Below are positions 19,921-28,096 of a DNA stretch of 64,000 bases, piece by piece; the first letter of the stretch is position 1; each line of letters opens with the position of its first letter. The translations under genes and the position numbers were made by a program. Source of the stretch: Labilithrix sp. (GTDB lineage: Bacteria > Myxococcota_A > Polyangia > Polyangiales > Polyangiaceae); the NCBI GenBank assembly GCA_019637175.1, contig JAHBWD010000018.1, positions 62,001 through 126,000 of the forward strand. The letters run 5' to 3'. The notes below the pieces were generated by a model, which worked only from the letters and a program-made list of their open reading frames with translations, did not search any database and was not told the origin of the DNA.

Positions 19921-21234
19921 ATGCCGACGCGCGCCTCGACCGCCGACGCGGTGACCACGCTGCTCGAGAACCCGTTCCGCGTGGCGCCCGATCGACTCGC
20001 CGCGTCGATCGCCGCGCTGAGCCGGCGCGAGGCGGTCGAGCCCATGCTCCGCGCCGCGATCGATCGAGACGACGGGCGCGCAGCCGAGCGGATCGTCCTC
20101 GCGGCCGCCCACGCGGTCGCGTGCACCGCGCCCGACAAGGTCACACACCTCTTCGGATCCGAGGTCCCCGCGAGCCTCGCCCGCGCGCTCCCGCACCCGC
20201 GCAGCGACTACATCGCGATCGGCGCCGCCGCCGGCCGATGCCGCCGCGCGCTCGACGCCCTGCGAGGCACGAGCGACGCCATCGCCGCGGTGCGGCGCGC
20301 GACGTGGGCGGCTTCCTTCGGCGACTCGCTCATGCACGCGCTCATCCTCGCGCGCGTCATCCACGACCACGACGTCCTCATCCTCGGCGAGACGGGGACG
20401 GGCAAGGAGGCCGTCGCGCACGCCCTCCAGGAAGCCTGCATCGGCCCGAAAGACGGCTCGCCCGCGCCCCGCGCCGCGCTCAACGTCGCGGCCGTCCCGG
20501 AGACGCTCGTCGCCGCCGAGCTCTTCGGCCACGCGAAGGGCGCGTTCACCGGCGCGAACGAAGCGCGCCTCGGGCGCATCCGCACCGCGTACGGCGGCTC
20601 GCTCTTCCTCGACGAGGTCGGCGATCTCCCGCTGAGCACGCAGGTCAAGCTGCTGCGCGTGATGGAGACCGACGAAGTGAGCCCGCTCGGATCCGACAAG
20701 ACCTACCGCGCGAGCTGCCGGTACCTCGCGGCGACGCACAAGGACCTCGGCGCGATGGTCGAGGCGGGGCTCTTCCGGCGCGATCTGCACGAGCGCCTCG
20801 CGGGCACCATCATCCGCCTGCCTCCGCTGCGCGATCGCCCGGAAGACATCGACACGATCGGGCACGCGTTCGTCGAGCGTTACCTGCCGGCGAACGCGCT
20901 GCCGGCGACGCGGCGGCGCATCGAGGCGTGGCTCGCGAGCGCCGAGCCGCGCCGACATCGATGGCCGGGCAACGTGCGCGAGCTCCAGAACGCGCTCCGC
21001 AACCTGCTGCTCGGGCTCGACCCCGGCGACGACGCGGCCGTCCCGGCCCTCGAGGCCGACGCCCGCGACGCCCTCCCTCCGGCGCTCCGCGACTGCACCG
21101 CGACGATGGATGAGGTCGTCGATTGGTACGTCCGGCGCGTCCTCGACAAGAACGGGCGGAGCCTCGCGGGCGCCGCGCGCACGCTCGGCGTCGACCGAAC
21201 CACGGTGCGCCGGCGCGTGCAGGCTCGCGCCTGA
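19921..21234 (+). CDS. Sigma-54-dependent activator, probable regulator of the flotillin operon
   Basis: The protein has 437 residues. The N-terminal ~130 residues are helical and match no sensor domain I recognise. The AAA+ domain has GETGTGKE (156-163), GAFTGA (207-212), GGSLFLDEVGDLPL and the LFRRDLHERLAGTIIRLPPL region. The C-terminus carries a Fis-type HTH (GRSLAGAARTLGVDRTTVRRR). The ATG at 19921 is taken; a longer frame would begin in the promoter region of the divergent operon. The divergent layout with a sigma-54 promoter on the other side is good evidence that it controls the NfeD-flotillin genes. Confidence 0.88.
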   Translation: MPTRASTADAVTTLLENPFRVAPDRLAASIAALSRREAVEPMLRAAIDRDDGRAAERIVLAAAHAVACTAPDKVTHLFGSEVPASLARALPHPRSDYIAIGAAAGRCRRALDALRGTSDAIAAVRRATWAASFGDSLMHALILARVIHDHDVLILGETGTGKEAVAHALQEACIGPKDGSPAPRAALNVAAVPETLVAAELFGHAKGAFTGANEARLGRIRTAYGGSLFLDEVGDLPLSTQVKLLRVMETDEVSPLGSDKTYRASCRYLAATHKDLGAMVEAGLFRRDLHERLAGTIIRLPPLRDRPEDIDTIGHAFVERYLPANALPATRRRIEAWLASAEPRRHRWPGNVRELQNALRNLLLGLDPGDDAAVPALEADARDALPPALRDCTATMDEVVDWYVRRVLDKNGRSLAGAARTLGVDRTTVRRRVQARA

Positions 21235-21235
21235 G

Positions 21236-22768
21236 TCAGCCGGTGTACGCCTCGTCTTGCTCGATGCGCGAGAGCACCCAGTCGTACTCGCCGCTCGTCA
21301 CCTTCACGGCGCAGAACTCGCAGTTGCCGGTCATGTTGATCTTGAGCGGCGCGCCGCAGTTCGGGCACTGGCGCTCGTTCTTGTCGGTGTGCTTCTTCTG
21401 CGCACCGCGGATCATCGTCCAGTACTCGGAGTAGGCGCGCGGCTTCGACTTGCTGCCCGAGAGGAGCCGGCCGTCTTCGCCGATGGTGTAGTCGAGGCCG
21501 GTCGCGTAGAGCCGCACGGTGACCGCGTCGTAGTAGGCGTCGGTCGTCGCCGCCGCGAGCTCGATGCGCGTGATGCGCGAGCCGTCGGTGCGGTTGATGC
21601 ACTTCGCGTTGCGATAGAGATCGATCCAGTAGAGCTGCGACTGAAACAGGTTGTCGCTGATGAAGGGGCGGATGCGCGAGGGATCGCGCGCGACCCAACC
21701 GGCGTGGAACTCCTGGAACACGAGGCCGACGCGCTGCTGGAGGAGCGCCCACGACGTGCCCGCCGGATCCTTCGCCTGAATGCGCCCGAACGTGGCCGGC
21801 GCGTCGGGCGCGATGATCGTGGGCAGGTTGGTGCCCTCCTCGGCGACGTTCGACGTGAGCAGCGGCCCGCGCGGCTCGCGCTCGAGGAGCTGGATGCCCG
21901 AGACGGCCCAGTCTCTCGAGCCTTGCGGCACGGTCGCCTTGCAGAAGTTGCACGTCGTGCCGCGCATGTTCGAGAGCGGGCCGCCGCAGCTCGGGCAGTT
22001 CAGCGTGCGCGCCTTGCCGGGCTCGCGCGATCGCGCCCCCGCCGCGCGCGAGAGCGAGAGGCGCTCCTTGACGTAATAGCGCTGCTCGCCTTGCGGCCGA
22101 TGACGCTCGACGTAGTTCGACTCGATCAGCACGTCGATCTGCGCGGCGCCCTGCGCGTCGACGAAGACGCGCTCGTACGTCATCGCGCCGATGATGATGC
22201 CGGTGACCTCGGCGACGCGCCCGTCGTTGCGCAACGAGGTGCGCGCGTGATCGGCGACGTACGCCGCGAGCGCCTCGGCGCCGCCGGCCCCTCGCGCCCG
22301 ATGGATCTCGGCGTAGAGGAAGTAGAGGAAGTCTTCGAAGACGACGATGGAGAAGCCTGGATCGGTGCGACGCAGCGCCTCGAGCTTTCCGCGGAGCGGC
22401 TCGCGTCGCGGAGGGGGAGGCGGCGTCCATTGCGCCGCTGCGTGCGTCGACCATTCGCTGCCTCGCATCGCCTTGGTCGCGCGCGACCGTACGACGAAGA
22501 CGATGACGGCGATGACGAGGAGCGGGATGCCGATGACGGGGTGCTCGATGCAGAGGATGATGAGCGCGCCGATCGCCTCGCCGTCGCCTCCTCCGCCGCC
22601 GCCTCCGCCCGAGTACCCTCCCCCTCCTCCTCCTCCGCCGCCGCTTCCGCCGGAGTACGAGCCGCCGCCTCCGGGGCGCGCGGCGTACGCGAGCGTCGCC
22701 CAGAGCACGACGCTCGCGACGACGAGCGCGACGGCGATCGCAGAGCGCGGGAGCAGGTTGCGCTTCAT
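21236..22768 (-). CDS. TIM44-like/zinc-ribbon membrane protein
   Basis: The protein has 510 residues. A signal sequence (1-29) is followed by a Gly/Ser/Tyr-rich linker and one helix (~65-92, PVIGIPLLVIAVIVFVV). The rest is two similar halves. Each has a TIM44-like alpha/beta domain ending in a four-Cys zinc ribbon: CPSCGGPLSNMRGTTCNFC, and at the C-terminus CPNCGAPLKINMTGNCEFC. If the first segment is cleaved, the ribbons lie on one face of the inner membrane. The function is unknown; TIM44-like domains bind membranes or unfolded proteins. The start overlaps the TPM gene stop by 4 bp, so the pair is co-translated. Confidence 0.75.
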   Translation of the reverse strand: MKRNLLPRSAIAVALVVASVVLWATLAYAARPGGGGSYSGGSGGGGGGGGGYSGGGGGGGGDGEAIGALIILCIEHPVIGIPLLVIAVIVFVVRSRATKAMRGSEWSTHAAAQWTPPPPPRREPLRGKLEALRRTDPGFSIVVFEDFLYFLYAEIHRARGAGGAEALAAYVADHARTSLRNDGRVAEVTGIIIGAMTYERVFVDAQGAAQIDVLIESNYVERHRPQGEQRYYVKERLSLSRAAGARSREPGKARTLNCPSCGGPLSNMRGTTCNFCKATVPQGSRDWAVSGIQLLEREPRGPLLTSNVAEEGTNLPTIIAPDAPATFGRIQAKDPAGTSWALLQQRVGLVFQEFHAGWVARDPSRIRPFISDNLFQSQLYWIDLYRNAKCINRTDGSRITRIELAAATTDAYYDAVTVRLYATGLDYTIGEDGRLLSGSKSKPRAYSEYWTMIRGAQKKHTDKNERQCPNCGAPLKINMTGNCEFCAVKVTSGEYDWVLSRIEQDEAYTG

Positions 22769-23424
22769 GCGATCTCGTCCGCGAGCTCGTTGACGTCGTC
22801 TTCCGCGCGCGCCATCGTCGCCGCGAAGACGGGGCCGAGGGCCTCGAGCGTCTCGGCGAACGCGCGAACGTCGGCGCGGGTGAGCGCTTCTTCGAGCGCG
22901 CGCTCCGCGCCTTCCGCCGCCGCTCTCGCCTCCGGCGTCACGCCTGCGTCGGCCACGACCGCGACGGCGCGCTCGAAGAGCGCGACGTAGACGAGCACGC
23001 CCGTGCGCCCCGTCGTCTTCGAGACGCCGAGATCGACGAACGCCGCCTTGGCCGCCTGGCTCACCGCCTCTTCTCGCTTCTTCTTCGCGATCGCGAGGCG
23101 CTGGAGCGGCGGCAGCGCGTACGAGAGCCCGTAGCCGGCGCCGAACGCGAGGATCACGTCGAGCGGCATGAGCGCCGTCGCGAAGTCGCGCGGATAGAAG
23201 AGGAGGAAGAGGAGCGCGGCGAACGCGAAGACGACGCCGAAGAGCAGGTGCGCCTCGGGGTACGCGCGCGCTCGCTTCTTCATCGTGATCACGAGCTCGG
23301 CGGACGTGTGCGACTCGAACGCCTTCACGGCGGCGACCGCGCGCGCCTTCGCGCGCTCGTGGAGGAACGAGAGCCCCGCGGGCAGCTCGGCGGCCGAGGC
23401 CGATGGGGATACGACAGCGCTCAT
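22765..23424 (-). CDS. TPM-domain membrane protein
   Basis: The protein has 219 residues. The N-terminal segment SFLHERAKARAVAAVKAFESHTSAELVITMKKRARAYPEAH has the TPM/Psb32-type start. Two helices (~63-105) and a cytoplasmic alpha/beta half (LGVSKTTGRTGVLVYVALFERAVAVVADAGV) follow. The latter carries the typical TGRTGVLVYVAL signature of the TPM-domain family (DUF477). The ATG at 23424 fits the family N-terminus. It is the first gene of a two-gene unit with the TIM44/zinc-ribbon protein and may assist assembly or quality control of membrane complexes. The latter role is inference. Confidence 0.78.
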   Translation of the reverse strand: MSAVVSPSASAAELPAGLSFLHERAKARAVAAVKAFESHTSAELVITMKKRARAYPEAHLLFGVVFAFAALLFLLFYPRDFATALMPLDVILAFGAGYGLSYALPPLQRLAIAKKKREEAVSQAAKAAFVDLGVSKTTGRTGVLVYVALFERAVAVVADAGVTPEARAAAEGAERALEEALTRADVRAFAETLEALGPVFAATMARAEDDVNELADEIA

Positions 23425-23577
23425 CGAAGCCGCACGATACCCGACTCGGGCACGTCGCTCACGATCTTGTGACGCAGCGCCACGCCATGCTCGCAGCTCG
23501 CGGCTCGCGCGACGCTGCATCACGCGACGTGGCGCATCACCGCAGTGACTCCCGCGTCGATCTTCGTACTGTGAGAC

Positions 23578-24717
23578 ATGTTCGTCTCGCGCATCCCCGA
23601 GCTCGCGCCGACGTGGCTCGAAGCGCGCGTCCCGTCGTCGCTGCGCGGCACGGTCGCGGGCCTCGCGCTTTGGCAGTGGCTCGGCCTCGTCGCCAGCGTG
23701 TTCGTCGCCTATCTCGTCGGACGCGTCGTCTCGTACTGGCTCATCCGCATCGCGACGCGCATCACGCAGACGACGAAGACGACGTGGGACGACGGCGTGC
23801 TGCGCACGCTCGGGCCTCCCTCCCGCTTCTTCGTCGCGCTCCTCACGTTCGACGCGCTCTTGCCCTCGCTCGCGCTCCCCGAGGCCGTCGCGGCGGTCGT
23901 GGCGCGAATCGTGGGCACGGCGCTGATCGTGGTGGTCGCGTGGACCGTGATCGGTCTCGTCGGCGTCATCGCGAGCCACGTCGAGCTCCGCGCGCAGCAG
24001 GCCGCGGGCGCGAGCAGCGAGGCCGAGCTCGCGTCGCGCGGGATCCAGACGCAGGTCCGTGTGCTCCGGCGAGTCGTGAGCGTGTGCATCGGGATCGTCG
24101 CGCTCGCGCTGACGCTCATGCAGTTCGAGATCGTGCGCAGCGTCGGCGTCTCGCTGCTCGCCTCCGCCGGCCTCGCGGGCGTCGTCATCGGCTTCGCCGC
24201 GCAGCGCACGGTCGGCAGCTTGATCGCCGGCATCCAGCTCTCGGCGACCCAGCCCATTCGCATCGGTGACGTCGTCATCGTGGAGAAGGAGTGGGGAAGG
24301 ATCGAAGAGATCACCCTCACCTACGTGGTGGTGAAGGTCTGGGACGAGCGAAGGCTCATCGTTCCGATGACGCGCTTCCTCGAGCAGCCGTTCGAGAACT
24401 GGACGAAGTCGGGCTCCGCGCTGCACGGCTCGGTGATGCTCTACGCAGACTGGACGCTGCCGGTGCAAGAGCTCAGGAAGGAGGCCGAGCGCTTCCTCGA
24501 GGGTCACCCGCTCTGGGACGGCCGCACGAGGACGGTCCAGGTGACGCAGGCGACCGAGAAGTCGATCGAGGTCCGCGTGCTCGTCTCCGCGGCCGATCCC
24601 GGCACCATGTGGAACTTGCGCGTCCAGGTGCGCGAGCGCCTCGTCGAGTGGCTCCAGACGTACGAAGGCGGCCGGTATCTGCCGCGCGTGCGCCTCGCGG
24701 GCGATCGCGTCGAGTGA
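23578..24717 (+). CDS. MscS-family mechanosensitive ion channel
   Basis: The protein has 379 residues. Four hydrophobic segments (~25-55, ~80-100, ~105-135, ~155-185) lead into the pore helix and MscS beta domain: GLAGVVIGFAAQRTVGSLIAGIQL is the pore-lining motif and PIRIGDVVIVEKEWGRIEEI starts the beta domain. The C-terminal cage domain (VRVLVSAADPGTMWNLRVQV) is complete. It acts in the inner membrane as a tension-gated pore for osmotic downshock. It stands alone, divergent from the TPM gene. Confidence 0.93.
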   Translation: MFVSRIPELAPTWLEARVPSSLRGTVAGLALWQWLGLVASVFVAYLVGRVVSYWLIRIATRITQTTKTTWDDGVLRTLGPPSRFFVALLTFDALLPSLALPEAVAAVVARIVGTALIVVVAWTVIGLVGVIASHVELRAQQAAGASSEAELASRGIQTQVRVLRRVVSVCIGIVALALTLMQFEIVRSVGVSLLASAGLAGVVIGFAAQRTVGSLIAGIQLSATQPIRIGDVVIVEKEWGRIEEITLTYVVVKVWDERRLIVPMTRFLEQPFENWTKSGSALHGSVMLYADWTLPVQELRKEAERFLEGHPLWDGRTRTVQVTQATEKSIEVRVLVSAADPGTMWNLRVQVRERLVEWLQTYEGGRYLPRVRLAGDRVE

Positions 24718-24757
24718 GCGCCGCTCTCGGCGTCGGCGTCGTTCACGCGTCGGGCGC

Positions 24758-26212
24758 TCACGCGTCGAGCGCCGCCTCGATCTCGCGCGTCGTCGGTCTC
24801 GCCTCCGGGCTCTTCTCGAGGCAGCGGAGGACGAGCCCGTCGATCTCCGGAGGAACGTCGGGCGCGTACGCCGACGGCGGCTCGGCGACGCCGTGGACGT
24901 GCCCGGCGCAGACCTCGACGAGGTTGTCGCCTTCGAACGGCGGCCGCCCGGTGAGAAGAACGTACGCGACGCACCCGAGCGCGTAGACGTCTGCGCCGGG
25001 GCCGACGGTCTCGGGCGAGAGGATCGACTCCGGCGCCATGTAGAGCGGCGTCCCCGCGATCGCGCGCTCGCTCGTGATCTTCACGTCGGAGGCGACGTCT
25101 TTCACGAGACCGAAGTCGAGCACCTTCACGAAGTCGGGCACGCCGCCGCGCGTGCAGAGCATGACGTTCTCCGGCTTCACGTCGCGGTGCACGAGGCCCG
25201 CGTCGTGCGCTTCGCCGAGCGCCGCCGCGATCTGACCCAGGATGTGTCGCGTCCGCTCGACGGGCTGCGGCCCTTCACGTTCGACGAGCCTCGCGAGGTT
25301 CTCGCCGTCGAGCAGCTCCATCGCGTAGTAGAAGACGCCGCCGCGCGTGCGACCGAAATCGTAGATCGAGATCGTGTTGGGGTGCGTGAGGCGGCTCGCC
25401 GCCATGACCTCGCGCTCGAAGCGCACCACGGCGGTCTCTCCCGCGCGGTCCGGTGGGATCACCTTGATCGCCGTCGGTCGCTTGAGCATCGCGTGGCTCG
25501 CGCGATAGACGACGCCCATCCCGCCCTCGCCGATCTTCTCGTGGACGACGTATTGCCCGAGCTGCACCGCCTTCTCGACCGCGCTCCTCAGGCCATAGAT
25601 CGTCTTCGACACCAGGTACACGGCGGCGACGCCGGCGACCATGCTCCGCACGGCCGCCCACGTCGCGGCGCCCGGATCCGGCACGAGCGCCGCGCCGGCC
25701 CGGCGATAGAAGATCGCGAGCCCGATCGCGAAGGGGACGGCCGAGACGCCGGCGGCCGCGACCGCGATGAGCGGCCCGGTCGGAACGAGCGCCGCCCGCA
25801 CCACGAAGAAGAGGACGAAGAAGCCCACCGCGGAGACGTCGACGGTCACGACGAACGGGACGGTGGAGAGCGCGACGGCCGCGGTCGTCGCGGTCGCGAG
25901 GGTCGCGACGGCGTCGAGCGCGCGCACGACGGCGGGTCGCTGGACGTGGAAGCGGAGCGACACGAAGACGGCGGAGAGCACGACGGCGTGCCCGGTCTGG
26001 ACGTCGACGATGAAGCCGAGCGCGCGAGGATCGAGATCCGGCGGAAAGCTCCGGAGGCGAGTCACGATCGCGGCGAGGACGCCGAGCAGCGCGAAGTAGC
26101 CGTAGAAGACGGTGACTCGGCGATGCAGGAGATCCTGGCCGCCGATCGTCTCCGAGAGCGAGAGACGATCGGCGGCGACGATCGCGCGCAGCGTTCCGTC
26201 GATCGAGGTCAC
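24758..26212 (-). CDS. Membrane Ser/Thr protein kinase (N-terminal transmembrane domain)
   Basis: The protein has 484 residues. The first ~210 residues form about six membrane helices, an MASE-like membrane sensor of unknown ligand. A complete kinase domain follows: GEGGMG (228-233), AIK lysine (250), HRDVKPEN (342-349), DFG (366-368), APE (393-395). All catalytic residues are present, so it should be active. The order (membrane sensor first, kinase at the C-terminus) is less usual than the classic kinase-TM-sensor layout. The GTG start at 26212 overlaps the SDR stop in a GTGA, giving translational coupling to that gene. Confidence 0.88.
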   Translation of the reverse strand: MTSIDGTLRAIVAADRLSLSETIGGQDLLHRRVTVFYGYFALLGVLAAIVTRLRSFPPDLDPRALGFIVDVQTGHAVVLSAVFVSLRFHVQRPAVVRALDAVATLATATTAAVALSTVPFVVTVDVSAVGFFVLFFVVRAALVPTGPLIAVAAAGVSAVPFAIGLAIFYRRAGAALVPDPGAATWAAVRSMVAGVAAVYLVSKTIYGLRSAVEKAVQLGQYVVHEKIGEGGMGVVYRASHAMLKRPTAIKVIPPDRAGETAVVRFEREVMAASRLTHPNTISIYDFGRTRGGVFYYAMELLDGENLARLVEREGPQPVERTRHILGQIAAALGEAHDAGLVHRDVKPENVMLCTRGGVPDFVKVLDFGLVKDVASDVKITSERAIAGTPLYMAPESILSPETVGPGADVYALGCVAYVLLTGRPPFEGDNLVEVCAGHVHGVAEPPSAYAPDVPPEIDGLVLRCLEKSPEARPTTREIEAALDA

Positions 26213-27024
26213 TCGCCGGCTTTCGGACCGACCAGCGCGCGCATCTGCTCGAGGTATTGTTCGCCCGGCATCGCGCCACGCATCGCCGCGAGATCTTCGG
26301 CGTCCGGACCGGCCGGATAGCGGAGGCGCTTGCTCCCGTCCGTCGCCGCGAGCCACACGGCGCGCGCCACGTCGTCGGCGTTCGTGGTCTTCGCTGCGGC
26401 GTGGCCGCCCATGAGGCGCTCAGCATACGCAGCGTACGCCTCGGGCACGAGCCCTTGCATGCGATCCATGCCGTTCGCGACGAAGCTCGTCGACGGGCCG
26501 TAGCCGGGCTCGACGATCTTCGTGCGCACGCCGAACGACGAAAGCTCGTAGGAGAGCGCCTCGGTGAAGCCCTCGATCGCGAGCTTGCTCGCCGCGTAGA
26601 CGCTCACGAGGGGCATCGGCACGATCCCGACGCTCGACGTGACGTTGACGAGCGTGCCCGCGCGGCGCTCGCGAAAGTGAGGAATGATCGCCTGCGTGAC
26701 GGCCATCATCCCGAAGGTGTTCGTCTCGAAGACCTCCCGGATGGTCTTCTCCGGCGTCGCTTCGAAGGCCGAGAGCAGGCCGATGCCGGCGTTGTTGACG
26801 ACGACGTCGAGCCCGCCGAACGCCGCGATGCCTTCGCGGATCGCGTCGGCGATCGAGCCGCGATCGGTCACGTCGAGGCGGACGACGCGCAGCCGGTCGG
26901 ACGCAGGGAGATCCTGCCGAGGCGTGCGCATGGTCGCGACGACGTTCCATCCGCGTTCGAGGAAGTGCGCCGCCGTGGCGCGGCCGTAACCCGACGAGCA
27001 GCCTGTGATGAGCACGTTCTTCAT
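26209..27024 (-). CDS. Short-chain dehydrogenase/reductase
   Basis: The protein has 271 residues. It shows the Rossmann TGCSSGYG (cofactor loop), VNNAGIG, the catalytic Ser strand VNVTSSVG and YAASK (Tyr/Lys). The Arg after the second strand (MRTPRQD) suggests NADP(H). The ATG at 27024 is preferred because it starts directly on the first beta strand (MKNVLITG). The substrate is unknown. It is divergent from an AraC regulator, with 52 bp between starts, and is presumably controlled by it. The 3' end overlaps the Ser/Thr kinase gene. Confidence 0.88.
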   Translation of the reverse strand: MKNVLITGCSSGYGRATAAHFLERGWNVVATMRTPRQDLPASDRLRVVRLDVTDRGSIADAIREGIAAFGGLDVVVNNAGIGLLSAFEATPEKTIREVFETNTFGMMAVTQAIIPHFRERRAGTLVNVTSSVGIVPMPLVSVYAASKLAIEGFTEALSYELSSFGVRTKIVEPGYGPSTSFVANGMDRMQGLVPEAYAAYAERLMGGHAAAKTTNADDVARAVWLAATDGSKRLRYPAGPDAEDLAAMRGAMPGEQYLEQMRALVGPKAGE

Positions 27025-27058
27025 GCCCAGAACGGTACGGCGCGCGGGCAAGACGAGC

Positions 27059-27064
27059 TATAAT
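27059..27064 (+). promoter_or_regulatory. Possible -10 hexamer TATAAT for the AraC gene
   Basis: An exact TATAAT stands out in GC-rich DNA 12 bp before the ATG at 27077. No good -35 element is seen at 16-18 bp, and the leader would be about six bases. It may therefore be a weak or activator-dependent promoter, or chance. Confidence 0.3.
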
Positions 27065-27076
27065 GGATCATCCGGA

Positions 27077-28021
27077 ATGCATTCGCGATCGTCTGACCCC
27101 CTCTTGGCCCCCTCGCGGACCGATCCGCTCGCCGCCGTCATCGAGCTCCTTCGACCGCGGACGGTGCTCTCGAAGATCATCACCGGCGCGGGTCGATGGA
27201 GCGTGCGCTACGCGGCGCACGAAGATCCCGGCTTCTGCGTCGTGCTCGAGGGATCGTGCTTCCTCGACACCGACGGCGCCGGCCCGATCGAGCTCCGCGA
27301 GGGAGACTTCGTCCTCTTGCCGGCGACTCCCGGCTTCACGCTCGCGAGCGATCTCGCGCTCCGGCCCAAGCTCGTCGCCCCGACGCAGACCGAAGAGCTC
27401 CGCCACGGCACGAGAGGCGTGCCCCCCTCGATGCGCATGCTCGGCGGCTACTTCGGCTTCGATCGGACGAACGCGCAGCTGCTCGTTCGCTTCCTGCCGT
27501 CGATCGTCCTCATCCGGCGCGGCGAGCCCGGCGCGGCGCGCTTGCGGCGGATCGTCGAGCTCATCGCCGACGAGACGCGCGATCGGCGTCCGGGCCGCGA
27601 TCTGATCCTCGAGCGCCTCGTCGAGGTGCTCCTCGTGGAGGCGCTGCGCTTCCGGCCATCCGCGGCGGCGAAGCAGGAGCAAGGGCTGCTCGCGGGCCTC
27701 GCCGACGCGGCGCTCGCCCGCGCGCTCCGACGCATCCACGAAGACGTCGCGCGCCGATGGACGGTCGCCGATCTCGCGCGCGCCGCCGGCATGTCGCGCG
27801 CGGTCTTCGCCGAGCGATTCATGCGCACGGTCGGAATGCCGCCGATGCAGTACCTGCTCGAGTGGCGCATCGCGATCGCGAAAGACGTGCTCCGCCGCGA
27901 GCGCGCGCCGCTCGCCGAGGTCGCCGAGAAGATCGGCTATCAATCCGCGAGCGCGTTCAGCACCGCGTTCACCCGTCAAGCGGGCTGCTCGCCGAGCGCG
28001 TTCGCGCGCTCGCCTGCATGA
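27077..28021 (+). CDS. AraC-family transcriptional regulator
   Basis: The protein has 314 residues. The N-terminal cupin-like ligand domain (~25-190, AHEDPGFCVVLEGSCFL, GDFVLLPATPGF) matches the AraC-type cupin domain. The C-terminus has two helix-turn-helix motifs: WTVADLARAAGMSRAVFAERFMRTVG and APLAEVAEKIGYQSASAFSTAF. The ATG at 27077 is chosen over an upstream frame because it avoids overlap with the divergent SDR. It probably regulates that SDR, as such adjacent pairs commonly do. Confidence 0.88.
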   Translation: MHSRSSDPLLAPSRTDPLAAVIELLRPRTVLSKIITGAGRWSVRYAAHEDPGFCVVLEGSCFLDTDGAGPIELREGDFVLLPATPGFTLASDLALRPKLVAPTQTEELRHGTRGVPPSMRMLGGYFGFDRTNAQLLVRFLPSIVLIRRGEPGAARLRRIVELIADETRDRRPGRDLILERLVEVLLVEALRFRPSAAAKQEQGLLAGLADAALARALRRIHEDVARRWTVADLARAAGMSRAVFAERFMRTVGMPPMQYLLEWRIAIAKDVLRRERAPLAEVAEKIGYQSASAFSTAFTRQAGCSPSAFARSPA

Positions 28022-28096
28022 TCTTCAGCGTCGACGCGTGCTCCGTTCGCGATCACGAGTGGTCGGCGCGCGACGACCGAGTGCTATGTTCGTGGC

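Noticed and set aside
23440..23450. Palindrome CCCGA-C-TCGGG upstream of the TPM gene
   Set aside because: Short, GC-only and not repeated elsewhere; expected by chance at this composition.
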